From: Oscillospiraceae bacterium
GTDB taxonomy: Bacteria > Bacillota > Clostridia > Oscillospirales > Ruminococcaceae
Assembly (NCBI GenBank): GCA_022511485.1
Contig: JAFLUJ010000162.1
Span: 1 to 17,725 of the forward strand
DNA: 17,725 nt
Direction: 5' to 3'
Shown here one piece after another: positions 6,623-14,034 of this stretch. The notes beneath the pieces were generated by a model. It had not been told where the DNA came from. It searched no databases and saw only the letters and a list, made by a program, of their open reading frames with translations. Position numbers and translations under genes: made by a program. The stretch's first letter is position 1. Every line of letters starts with the position of its first letter.

Positions 6623-7797
6623 TAGTATAATTTGATAACTTTTAGCTCTGTGTTTTTTACTGCCCCGGCAATGAGCGGTTCAAAATCAAATGCATTCTGA
6701 GCAGCCTCAACATCGGCAGGAACAGGTCTTGTTTTGGGATGCTTAGGCGTGAACACCGTGCAGCAGTCCTCATATGGCTCTATGGAAATATCAAAGGTAT
6801 CTATTTTACGGGCGATCTCAACGATCTCCGTCTTATCCATACCGATGACAGGGCGGAACACAGGCATCCGACAGACTGCGTCTGTGCAGACAATTGCCCC
6901 CATTGTCTGACTTGCTACCTGTCCCACGCTTTCTCCTGTAACAAGAGCCTGTATGTCCTTTTCAGCAGCGATCCTCTGAGCTATCTCCATCATTATCCTG
7001 CGCATGATTATTGTAAAAAGCTCCTCGGGACAGTTATCCCTTATCGCTTCCTGGATTTTTGTAAAAGGGACGCAGTAAAAAGCTACATCTCCGCAGTATG
7101 GCGTGAGCTTTTCGCAGAGACGCTCCACCTTTAGTCTTGCTCTTTCCGATGTATATGGCGGAGATACATAATGTATCGCAGACAGCCTTACGCCTCTTTT
7201 CGCCATCATATAAGCAGCCACGGGACTGTCTATACCTCCGGAAAGCAGCAGCATAGCGCTTCCGGAAGTTCCTACAGGGATTCCCCCTGCGCCTTTGAGG
7301 TTTCCCCCGTGGATATAAGCGGAAGTATCACGTATTTCAACAGTGACTGTCATCTGAGGGTTCTTCACATCCACCGTAAGATGAGGATATGCTTCGATAA
7401 TTTTTCCGCCCAGCTCCGCGCATATTTCCGGAGATTTCAGCGGGAAGCTTTTATCCGAGCGTTTTGCTTCCACCTTGAATGTACGGGACATTTCCGCTGT
7501 TTCTCTGATATATTCTACAGTGCTTTTGCAAATTATATCGAAATCCTTTTCAAGGACGGCAGCCTTGCACAGAGCAGCTGCACCGAACACCTTTGAGCCG
7601 ATTTCCAGAACCTGTTCAAGGTCGATGTCATCTGATTGTGGAATAGCGTAAATTGTTGACTGTGATTTTTCATATGTGAATTTTCCGAATTTCTTGAGGC
7701 GATGCTTAAGATTATGGATAAAAGCGTCCTCAAAGCTTCTTTTATTCAGTCCCTTGAGAGCGATCTCGCCTTCCTTGAATATGATAAGTTCTTTCAT
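6622..7797 (-). CDS. thiI: tRNA 4-thiouridine synthase / thiamine sulfurtransferase ThiI
   Basis: This cytoplasmic enzyme adenylates U8 of tRNA and transfers sulfur to make 4-thiouridine; in many bacteria it also feeds sulfur to the thiamine thiazole. The 391-aa protein has an N-terminal ferredoxin-like and THUMP region (to about 165), the PP-loop SGGIDSP at 186-192, and an EDCCTVF segment with C345-C346, near where the family carries a key cysteine. There is no C-terminal rhodanese domain, as is normal for Gram-positive ThiI; a separate cysteine desulfurase would be needed and none is in the window. Start 7797 is chosen because GAAGGA lies just upstream and homology begins at MKELIIFKEGEIALKG; an ATG at 7821 would add 8 residues and overlap yfhO. 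It follows yfhO by 16 bp in one operon. Confidence 0.95.
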   Translation of the reverse strand: MKELIIFKEGEIALKGLNKRSFEDAFIHNLKHRLKKFGKFTYEKSQSTIYAIPQSDDIDLEQVLEIGSKVFGAAALCKAAVLEKDFDIICKSTVEYIRETAEMSRTFKVEAKRSDKSFPLKSPEICAELGGKIIEAYPHLTVDVKNPQMTVTVEIRDTSAYIHGGNLKGAGGIPVGTSGSAMLLLSGGIDSPVAAYMMAKRGVRLSAIHYVSPPYTSERARLKVERLCEKLTPYCGDVAFYCVPFTKIQEAIRDNCPEELFTIIMRRIMMEIAQRIAAEKDIQALVTGESVGQVASQTMGAIVCTDAVCRMPVFRPVIGMDKTEIVEIARKIDTFDISIEPYEDCCTVFTPKHPKTRPVPADVEAAQNAFDFEPLIAGAVKNTELKVIKLY

Positions 7798-7813
7798 AAT
7801 ATTTCCTTCTCTG

Positions 7814-10600
7814 CTATACATCGTATATCCTGTTTATCATAGCCTTGTCGCTTTTTCGCTCAGTGAGCCAGATAAGTACAAGCGTTACAAATCCCATGAC
7901 CGAAATGAATATTCCCAACGCCATACCCTCAGGGAAGAACTTCATTTCAATGGTGTGAGTACCCTCGCTTACCGGAACTCCGATAAGAGCGTCCACAAGC
8001 TTCACAGGCTCAGTTTTCTTGCCGTCCACATAGATCTTCCAGCCGGGCTCCCATGAGATCGTAGTGAAGAGTATGCCGTCCTCCTTCGCAGTGACCGTAC
8101 CCTTTATGTGATCCTCCTTAAAGGATTGTATCTCAAGAGGCTGCTGGCGAAGCTCCTCAACAGCGTTTTCAAACTTTTCCTGATCCAGGTAGTAAATATA
8201 ATTATCCTTAAACAGCACTTCTTTTTTCTCCTCGCGTATAGTGGCTATAAGGGATACCTTCTCACCGGGGGAAAACCTTCCCAACGGCAGGATAGTCATA
8301 TTACCGCCTTCGTAATAGTAGTCAACAAACTCCTCGTTGAGCCACAAATTGATCTTTCTCTCATAGCTTGACGGAAAGAACATATATACCATATCATCTG
8401 TGGGCGTCTCAAACAGATACTCAATATGGGAATTCTGTCCCTCTATCCTTGGTACATATTTGCTGTGTGTTCCATAGGTGGAGGGCTTTGCATTTTCCGG
8501 GATAATATCGTATATGTCGATCCTGTTGAAGAAATCCTGATCCCCGTAAGGAAGCATCGACGACAGCAGCTTATTCTGATTTTCAAAGGGATTCTCCCAG
8601 GAATCAAATTTTACATCCCTGATAGAATTATCTGCCATAAAGGCAACAGGCAAAGCGTAGGGATTTTCATATACATACATGATCTCCTTGCTGTCACCGT
8701 TGGCAAGCACAAGGTTATCATAGTGAGTTGATTTAGCGACCTCCGGCTCTTTGGATGTTTCTGTTTCTGCTTCTGTCTCTGTTTCCGTCTCATCGGAAGC
8801 CTCCGCATCGTCAGTCTCTTCATTTTTTTTAGGTGCGTTTCCCTTTTCCATCACATATTTTATTCCGAAAATAGAGTCAGTAACATAGGTAGAACCCTTA
8901 TATTTAATATAGTGTCCGCCATAGGAAAAACCCATGTTCCGCAAAAACTGAATGGGAGCGGAGTTCAGCGTGGAGCTTGAATGTGAGATACCAAAAGAAC
9001 CGAACGCCATAGCGTCGTTTACCGTACGATGGAAATTCTTTTCGATACGGTATACCCCGTCGTCCATATCGTATATTTTTTCTACAGTATTTCTTCCCAA
9101 GGTTATATATCTGTTATAGGAGCTGTGCTTGGAGTACACCACATCGCGATTGATCTCCTTCATTGTAAAAGTGGTGGAAAACGTCAGCTCTGCTACAATG
9201 AACACCGTCATAATGATCGGTATAGGTCTTACACGATAATGCTTCTTGTGCAGATAGAGAAGCAGCGCATATATTGCAGCAAGGACGATCGTAAACCATA
9301 TGGTAGCAAGAAGATGGATCTTTTCTATGTCCTTGCCATTGGCAGTAACAACAATGTCCTGCTTGTCTATATATATTGCATATGCCGCCAGCAGGAAGAA
9401 TGCTCCGCCGATCTCCTTGAAGCTTATTCCCTCTATGCGTTCAAATGCCTGAGCCGCCATAATAAGCATAAGGAAGCTGAACGTGAAGGAGTATCTGTAA
9501 GGCAGCCAGTTAGGGACCTGGAATCCGTGCCATACCAGATCAACAGTAGACATATACATTGAAAGGATAATAGAAGCACAGAGCAGTCCGAAGCCTAATT
9601 TCTGACGGAATTTAATGTTGGAGTTAAAGAAGTAGAGAGGTATCAGCAGGATAGTCAGCACTCCGCAGTAAACCACCGGAGAACCCTCAGGGCGGCAGGT
9701 ATCATAAACATTCGGAAGCAGATTCACAAAGAAATCAATGATGTCAAACTGAGCGCTCATTTCATAGTTTGGAGTTGTAAAGCTGAACTTTCCAAGGCTC
9801 AGACTGTAGTACAGAGGTATCAGCAGCCAGGCAGCACATATTGCCGCCATGACACCTCCAACGGCAAATTTGACGCCGGAGTAAATAAAATATTTTATTG
9901 AGAAAGGCGAGGTATCCTCTGAAATGAAGAAATAATACCCCAGGAAATAAAGACAGCAGAAAATAGCGATCATCCAGCCGATATAGAAATTAGCAATGAA
10001 CATCAAAGACAGAGGGATAATAAATAACAGCCACTCGCTTTTGTCCACCAGCTTTTCAATACCCCGGCAGATTATCGGGAGATAAATAAGACCGTCCAGC
10101 CACATAGGATCCATAAGCTGAACTATCATATAAGCCATAAGACTGTACAGTATTGAGAAGATCAGCGAGGTATAGGTGGAAGTATGCCTTGAATTGCGGA
10201 GATACCAGCAGAAGGTCACCGAAGCAGTGCCTACCTTAAGCATCTGCATAATAAGCAGGGATTCCGTAATTATCGACCTTGGCAGCAGCATAACGACCAG
10301 AGTAAATGGACTTGCCAGATAATAAGCGAACATTCCCATAGTTTCACCGGAGAAATTCCTGCTCCAGCTGTTTACAAGGCTTCCGTTGCCCCAGAAAGCG
10401 TCCCTGAGGTTCTCAAAATAGTATACATACTGACCATTAAGGTCAAGAACCAGGACAGACTGATCCTTTACAGGATATAAACCGAAAATAAAATATGAAA
10501 CAAGCAGAACGATCATCGGTATAAAAAAAGCAAAAATATAAAGCCTTCTGTTAAACAAAAAGGACTTCAGATCGAAATTGATCTTCAATGGTGTTTTCAT
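7814..10600 (-). CDS. yfhO: YfhO-family polytopic membrane protein
   Basis: This large membrane protein of 928 aa has about a dozen hydrophobic segments in its N-terminal half and shares the YfhO signature LDLNGQYVYYFENLRD near the first outer loop. A long extracytoplasmic C-terminal domain follows, with one last membrane helix (GIFISVMGFVTLVLIWL) and a basic tail. YfhO proteins are GT-C-like and are linked in Bacilli to sugar decoration of teichoic acids; the donor and acceptor here are unknown. The central outer region carries an acidic Glu/Thr run (ETETETEAETET, around residues 595-615) encoded by degenerate hexamers. ATG 10600 is used because GGAG lies 8 nt upstream; ATG 10618 lies before that site. 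It is the first gene of the yfhO-thiI operon. Confidence 0.85.
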   Translation of the reverse strand: MKTPLKINFDLKSFLFNRRLYIFAFFIPMIVLLVSYFIFGLYPVKDQSVLVLDLNGQYVYYFENLRDAFWGNGSLVNSWSRNFSGETMGMFAYYLASPFTLVVMLLPRSIITESLLIMQMLKVGTASVTFCWYLRNSRHTSTYTSLIFSILYSLMAYMIVQLMDPMWLDGLIYLPIICRGIEKLVDKSEWLLFIIPLSLMFIANFYIGWMIAIFCCLYFLGYYFFISEDTSPFSIKYFIYSGVKFAVGGVMAAICAAWLLIPLYYSLSLGKFSFTTPNYEMSAQFDIIDFFVNLLPNVYDTCRPEGSPVVYCGVLTILLIPLYFFNSNIKFRQKLGFGLLCASIILSMYMSTVDLVWHGFQVPNWLPYRYSFTFSFLMLIMAAQAFERIEGISFKEIGGAFFLLAAYAIYIDKQDIVVTANGKDIEKIHLLATIWFTIVLAAIYALLLYLHKKHYRVRPIPIIMTVFIVAELTFSTTFTMKEINRDVVYSKHSSYNRYITLGRNTVEKIYDMDDGVYRIEKNFHRTVNDAMAFGSFGISHSSSTLNSAPIQFLRNMGFSYGGHYIKYKGSTYVTDSIFGIKYVMEKGNAPKKNEETDDAEASDETETETEAETETSKEPEVAKSTHYDNLVLANGDSKEIMYVYENPYALPVAFMADNSIRDVKFDSWENPFENQNKLLSSMLPYGDQDFFNRIDIYDIIPENAKPSTYGTHSKYVPRIEGQNSHIEYLFETPTDDMVYMFFPSSYERKINLWLNEEFVDYYYEGGNMTILPLGRFSPGEKVSLIATIREEKKEVLFKDNYIYYLDQEKFENAVEELRQQPLEIQSFKEDHIKGTVTAKEDGILFTTISWEPGWKIYVDGKKTEPVKLVDALIGVPVSEGTHTIEMKFFPEGMALGIFISVMGFVTLVLIWLTERKSDKAMINRIYDV
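8738..8830 (-). repeat. Degenerate hexamer repeat and A8 tract inside yfhO
   Basis: On the plus strand, TTTCTG-like hexamers repeat about six times (8757-8795), encoding the Glu/Thr run. Just beside it, T8 at 8823-8830 is an A8 tract in the coding strand. Both are slippage-prone. Hexamer changes would alter linker length in frame, and changes in the A8 tract would shift the frame. Confidence 0.6.
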
Positions 10601-10667
10601 ATAAAATGCTCCATTCATAGAATCATTAAAATTGATGCAGGAACATCTTTCCGTTCCATACTATATT

Positions 10668-10696
10668 ATTATAATGCTTTTTGGACAGCTTTACAA
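10668..10696 (-). promoter_or_regulatory. Promoter for yfhO-thiI
   Basis: On the minus strand, TTGTAA (10696-10691) and TATAAT (10673-10668) are 17 bp apart. Transcription should start near 10661, leaving a leader of about 60 nt. The leader contains a small hairpin, GGAAC with GTTCC (10640-10644 and 10653-10657). Confidence 0.75.
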
Positions 10697-10736
10697 GAGC
10701 TTTTTGGAAAAAAGTAAAAAAATTGCCATAAACCAC

Positions 10737-10765
10737 TTGTTAAATGCATTCTGATATGTTATAAT
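10737..10765 (+). promoter_or_regulatory. Promoter for the Nudix hydrolase gene
   Basis: TTGTTA (10737-10742) and TATAAT (10760-10765) are 17 bp apart, with TG one base before the -10 (extended -10). It is divergent from the yfhO promoter; the two -35 boxes are about 40 bp apart. The start is expected near 10772. Confidence 0.8.
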
Positions 10766-10824
10766 ATAAAAAAAGAACATTTGTTGTGCGATATTTACAT
10801 ATATTTACAATAGGAGGACTAAAT

Positions 10825-11373
10825 ATGCACCTTTTTGAAAAAACTGTAAGCTCTGACCTTATATTCGACGGAAAGATCATAACCGTAAAAAAAGATACCG
10901 CCGAGCTGGAAAACGGCGAGATAGTGAACCGTGAGCTCGTCGTCCACCCGGGCGGAGTATGCATAGTTCCCATTAATGATAAGGGGGAAATTCTTATGGT
11001 AAAGCAGTTCAGGTACCCATTCCAGACCGTCCTTACCGAGATTCCCGCAGGAAAATTAGAGGTAGGCGAGGATCACCGTGAAGCAGGACTTCGTGAGCTG
11101 CGTGAGGAAACAGGAGCAGTATGCGAAAAATTTGAATATCTGGGAGTGTGCTATCCCTCCGTTGCATACCTTACAGAAAAGATACATATGTATATGGCAA
11201 CAGGTCTTACCTTTGAAAAGCAGGATCTTGACGAGGACGAATTTCTTGACGTAGTAAAGATCAAAATGGAAGACGCCGTGAAAATGATAATGAACGGTGA
11301 GATCGAAGACGCAAAAACTCAGTGCGCGATCCTTAAAGCAGCGATACTCCTTGGCAAGGCAGTAGTACAGTAA
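10825..11373 (+). CDS. nudF: Nudix hydrolase, ADP-ribose pyrophosphatase type
   Basis: This cytoplasmic enzyme of 182 aa probably hydrolyses ADP-ribose or a similar nucleoside diphosphate derivative to AMP and a sugar phosphate. The complete Nudix box GX5EX7REUXEEXGU is visible, with G76, E82, R90-E91, E94-E95 and G97. The upstream QFRYPFQTVLTEIPAGKLE block is typical of the ADPRase subgroup. Length is normal. ATG 10825 has TAGGAGGA at 10811-10818; a longer frame from 10786 lacks such a site and adds non-homologous residues. It is transcribed alone from its own promoter and converges with spoVG. The subfamily is likely; the exact substrate is inferred. Confidence 0.9.
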   Translation: MHLFEKTVSSDLIFDGKIITVKKDTAELENGEIVNRELVVHPGGVCIVPINDKGEILMVKQFRYPFQTVLTEIPAGKLEVGEDHREAGLRELREETGAVCEKFEYLGVCYPSVAYLTEKIHMYMATGLTFEKQDLDEDEFLDVVKIKMEDAVKMIMNGEIEDAKTQCAILKAAILLGKAVVQ

Positions 11374-11385
11374 ATATAAGAAGCC

Positions 11386-11418
11386 GTAAACCGGAACGGA
11401 AGCTCCGTTTCAGTTTAC
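11386..11418. terminator. Hairpin between nudF and spoVG, possible terminator
   Basis: GTAAACCGGAACGGA (11386-11400) pairs with TCCGTTTCAGTTTAC (11404-11418), with one mismatch and one G-U, around the loop AGC. It lies 12 bp after the nudF stop. No T-run follows directly; five T occur at 11436-11440. Flanking AAGCCG (11381-11386) and CGGCTT (11447-11452) could form an outer arm. Termination is plausible but weakly supported. Confidence 0.5.
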
Positions 11419-11447
11419 GACCCCTATAGAGATACTTTTTATCCCCC

Positions 11448-11483
11448 GGCTTATTAAGCCATGCTTACCAAGCCATGCTTACC
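11448..11483. repeat. 14-bp perfect tandem duplication and small hairpin
   Basis: AAGCCATGCTTACC occurs twice head to tail (11456-11469 and 11470-11483), 6 bp beyond the spoVG stop. Each unit contains AAGC-CAT-GCTT, a 4-bp stem with a three-base loop. The first copy overlaps GGCTT-ATT-AAGCC (11448-11460), another triloop hairpin. It may be a spoVG terminator remnant or a replication-slippage duplication. Confidence 0.6.
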
Positions 11484-11489
11484 GAACGA

Positions 11490-11786
11490 TCAAAGTCCGG
11501 CTTCTTCAGCCTCGGCTTCTGCCTGCATCTGCTCGATATGACGGGTGTAGGCTTCAAGGATCTCGTCCTCCACAAGCTTACGCGCTTCAGGAGAGATCGG
11601 GTGAACGATGTCCCTGAAAGTTCCGTTTTCGTCTTTCCTGCTGGGCATTGCAACGAACAGTCTTTCATCGCCCTGTACGACCTTGATGTCGTGAACTGCA
11701 AGCATATTGTCGATGGTGATTGAGATGACTGCTCTGAGTCTTCCGTCAGGAATGATCTTCCTGATCTTAATGTCGGTGATGTTCAT
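11490..11786 (-). CDS. spoVG: SpoVG regulatory protein
   Basis: This is a small conserved nucleic-acid-binding regulator (98 aa). In Bacillota it affects sporulation septation, capsule, virulence and cell-wall genes. The sequence MNITDIKIRKI, the central IDNMLAVHDIKVV strand-helix, the SRKDENGTFRDIVHPI block and the acidic helical C-terminus (EAEAEEAGL) are diagnostic. Length is normal. A strong AAGGAGGA lies 9 nt upstream of ATG 11786. It is a single gene, divergent from murC, and its promoter gives a leader of about 120 nt. The presence of spoVG does not prove the organism sporulates. Confidence 0.95.
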   Translation of the reverse strand: MNITDIKIRKIIPDGRLRAVISITIDNMLAVHDIKVVQGDERLFVAMPSRKDENGTFRDIVHPISPEARKLVEDEILEAYTRHIEQMQAEAEAEEAGL

Positions 11787-11817
11787 TTAGAAACGTCCTC
11801 CTTAATAATTGACATTT

Positions 11818-11906
11818 GTGATATACGGTACAAATATATTATTGAGTATTAAATGGTAATTTATTCAGTATTAAACATAAATTTTCACCAATACTATGTA
11901 TATCAC
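11818..11906. promoter_or_regulatory. Repeat-rich control region in the spoVG leader
   Basis: TTATTGAGTATTAAA (11839-11853) and TTATTCAGTATTAAA (11861-11875) match at 14 of 15 positions with a 22-bp period, about two helical turns. They are framed by an exact 9-bp inverted repeat, GTGATATAC (11818-11826) and GTATATCAC (11898-11906). All lie between the spoVG -10 and its start codon. They resemble paired operator sites or a structured leader; no known regulator can be named. Confidence 0.45.
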
Positions 11907-11914
11907 TTAAATAT

Positions 11915-11943
11915 ATTATAGCAAGTTTTTTTTTAATAAACAA
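11915..11943 (-). promoter_or_regulatory. Promoter for spoVG
   Basis: On the minus strand, TTGTTT (11943-11938) and TATAAT (11920-11915) are 17 bp apart, with TG one base before the -10. An A9 tract lies in the spacer. Start is near 11908. This is a sigma-A type site; I see no good sigma-H site of the kind that drives spoVG in Bacillus. The -35 lies only 18 bp from the murC start, so murC must be read from within or beyond this same interval, and I see no clear murC promoter. Confidence 0.7.
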
Positions 11944-11960
11944 TATGCGGGGTGTGTTTT

Positions 11961-13358
11961 TTGAATAAACATTTTTTTAACAACCGGAATCATATTCATT
12001 TTATTGGTATCGGTGGAAGCGGAATGTACCCTCTCGCACAGATACTTCACAGCCTTGGATATTATCTGACAGGTTCTGACAATAACGATACCGAAACATT
12101 ACAGGCGGTCCGGGATATGGGTATCCCCGTTTATCTGGGACAGCGTGCGGAAAACATCAAAGGAGCAGACCTGATAGTCCATACCGCAGCAATACTTCCC
12201 GACAATCCGGAGCTTGTTGCTGCAAAGGAAAGCGGCGTGGAAGTTCTGGAGCGCAGCCAGCTCCTCGGGATAATAACAGAGCAGTTCGGAAACGCCATAT
12301 GCGTAAGCGGAACACACGGCAAAACTACAGTGACCTCCATGATAACTCAGATACTTGTTATGCGTGGAGACGACATAAGCGCAGTCATAGGCGGAAAGCT
12401 TCCCATTATCCATGGAAGCGGCAGAGCCGGAAAAAGCGACACTATGGTCTGCGAAGCCTGTGAATTTCAGGATCATTTTCTCAATCTGGCAGTGGATACA
12501 GCAGTAATACTGAACGTTGACGAGGATCATCTGGACTATTTTAAAAATCTGGATAATATTATAAAGTCATTCCATAAGTTCTGTGAAAACACCACCAGAA
12601 CTATTGTTATAAACGGAGACGACGCCAATTCCCAAAAGGCTTTGGAGGGCATTTCGGGAAAGGAGATCATCACCTTTGGCTGGAAGCCTGAAAATCAGTG
12701 GTATCCGGAAAATATCAGACATACCGATAAGCTTCTTACGGAATTTACTATAATGCATGAGGGCAAGCCATTCTGCGAAGCCGCGCTCCACGTTCCGGGA
12801 GAGCATAATATCCTGAACGCAGTGGCAGCAGCGGCAACAGCAGCAAACGCAGGAGCTTCCCCGGAAGATGTCAGCAAGGGTCTTGAAAGCTTCCGCGGAG
12901 CAGGAAGGCGCTTTGAAAAATACGGCGAATCGGGCGGGATAACCGTTGTGGACGATTACGCCCATCATCCCGCAGAAATAGAAGTCACCCTCCGGGCAGC
13001 GTCAGAGCTTGGTTTTGACCGGGTCTGGGCAGTCCATCAGCCCTTTACCTATTCAAGGACTTCCCTGCTGCTTGAGGATTTCGCAAAGGTGCTTTCCATC
13101 GCCGACAAGGTAGTGCTGACGTCCATAATGGGCGGCAGGGAAAAAAACACCCTGGGCATACACACAAAGGATCTTGCAGAAAAGATCCCGGACAGCATTT
13201 ATTTTGACGAGGAAGACCACGACCCCAATTTTGAGCTTTGCGCACAGTATGTCTGTGAAAACGCAGCACCGGGAGACCTGATAATAACCCTGGGCTGCGG
13301 AGATGTAAATAAATTATCAAGGAGGATCCTTGAACTGCTGGAAAGCAAATATAACTAA
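11961..13358 (+). CDS. murC: UDP-N-acetylmuramate--L-alanine ligase MurC
   Basis: This cytoplasmic Mur ligase adds L-alanine to UDP-MurNAc with ATP, the first peptide step of peptidoglycan synthesis. The 465-aa protein shows the N-terminal HFIGIGGSGM Rossmann loop (13-22), the ATP-binding GTHGKTT at 117-123, the central EACEFQDHF and NVDEDHLDYF segments, and the C-terminal VVDDYAHHPAEI block typical of MurC. The usual length is about 450-490 aa. I place the start at TTG 11961, which has GGGGTG about 6 nt upstream; GTG 11952 in frame is possible and adds three residues. lexA follows 17 bp after its stop, suggesting one transcript. Confidence 0.95.
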   Translation: MNKHFFNNRNHIHFIGIGGSGMYPLAQILHSLGYYLTGSDNNDTETLQAVRDMGIPVYLGQRAENIKGADLIVHTAAILPDNPELVAAKESGVEVLERSQLLGIITEQFGNAICVSGTHGKTTVTSMITQILVMRGDDISAVIGGKLPIIHGSGRAGKSDTMVCEACEFQDHFLNLAVDTAVILNVDEDHLDYFKNLDNIIKSFHKFCENTTRTIVINGDDANSQKALEGISGKEIITFGWKPENQWYPENIRHTDKLLTEFTIMHEGKPFCEAALHVPGEHNILNAVAAAATAANAGASPEDVSKGLESFRGAGRRFEKYGESGGITVVDDYAHHPAEIEVTLRAASELGFDRVWAVHQPFTYSRTSLLLEDFAKVLSIADKVVLTSIMGGREKNTLGIHTKDLAEKIPDSIYFDEEDHDPNFELCAQYVCENAAPGDLIITLGCGDVNKLSRRILELLESKYN

Positions 13359-13375
13359 ACGAAAGGGATGTCAAT

Positions 13376-13954
13376 ATGAACGATAAGAAAAAACGCGTCT
13401 TCGAGTACATCAAGGACAGAATAGAGGAAGGCTATGCCCCCTCTATACGTGAGATCTGTGCCGCTCTGGACATTCGCTCCACATCAACAGCCGCACGTTA
13501 TGTAAACGATCTTGTAGCAGAGGGCTATCTTGATAAGGTGGACGGCTGCAACAGAGCCATCAAGCTTGCAGGCAAGGGAGCAGCAAAGATACCCCTTGTA
13601 GGAACGATCACCGCCGGTCAGCCTATCACCGCCGTAGAGGATATTACCGATTATATCAACTTCCACGAGAATAAAAGCTACTCCGGAAAGCTTTTCGCAC
13701 TTAAGGTCAGAGGCGAAAGCATGATAAACGCCGCCATTCTGGACGGAGACATAGTAGTTATCGAGGAATGTCCCACAGCCCGTAACGGAGAGATCGTCGC
13801 CGCTATGGTAAACGGAGAAGAAGCTACCGTCAAGACCTTCTATAAAGAGGACGGACATTACCGTCTCCAGCCTGAAAATGACACCATGGAGCCTATCATC
13901 GTGGACGAGTGCGAGATCATCGGAAGAGTAGTTTCAGTTATACGATATATATAA
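13376..13954 (+). CDS. lexA: LexA SOS repressor
   Basis: This is the self-cleaving repressor of the DNA damage (SOS) regulon. The 192-aa protein has an N-terminal winged helix (SIREICAALDIRSTSTAARYVNDL, about 23-46) and a C-terminal S24 peptidase domain. Cleavage is expected between A80 and G81 in GTITAGQP, with catalytic S115 (GESM) and K153 (ATVKTF). AAAGGG lies about 9 nt before the ATG. It lies 17 bp behind murC, and no GAACNNNNGTTC box is visible in front of it, so autoregulation from an adjacent operator is not evident. A poor -35 with TATAAC at 13350-13355 might be an internal promoter. The DNA target of this LexA cannot be read from the window. Confidence 0.95.
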   Translation: MNDKKKRVFEYIKDRIEEGYAPSIREICAALDIRSTSTAARYVNDLVAEGYLDKVDGCNRAIKLAGKGAAKIPLVGTITAGQPITAVEDITDYINFHENKSYSGKLFALKVRGESMINAAILDGDIVVIEECPTARNGEIVAAMVNGEEATVKTFYKEDGHYRLQPENDTMEPIIVDECEIIGRVVSVIRYI

Positions 13955-14034
13955 GAACTTATTCTTAAGAAATACCGCACAAGGAACGTCGACGGATTTT
14001 CGCTGCATTACCCGAAAGGAGGAGATCGCAGCAG

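Noticed and set aside
10775..10786. LexA-like box GAACATTTGTTG downstream of the nudF promoter
   Set aside because: It differs from GAACNNNNGTTC and its flanks at several positions, and Nudix genes are not typical SOS genes; probably chance.
11456..11483. CRISPR-like repeat
   Set aside because: Two adjacent 14-bp units without spacers are a tandem duplication, not an array.
13971..13981. AATACCGCACA shared with the terminator stem at 6383-6393
   Set aside because: An 11-bp match is expected by chance many times within a window this long, and the second site lacks the partner arm.
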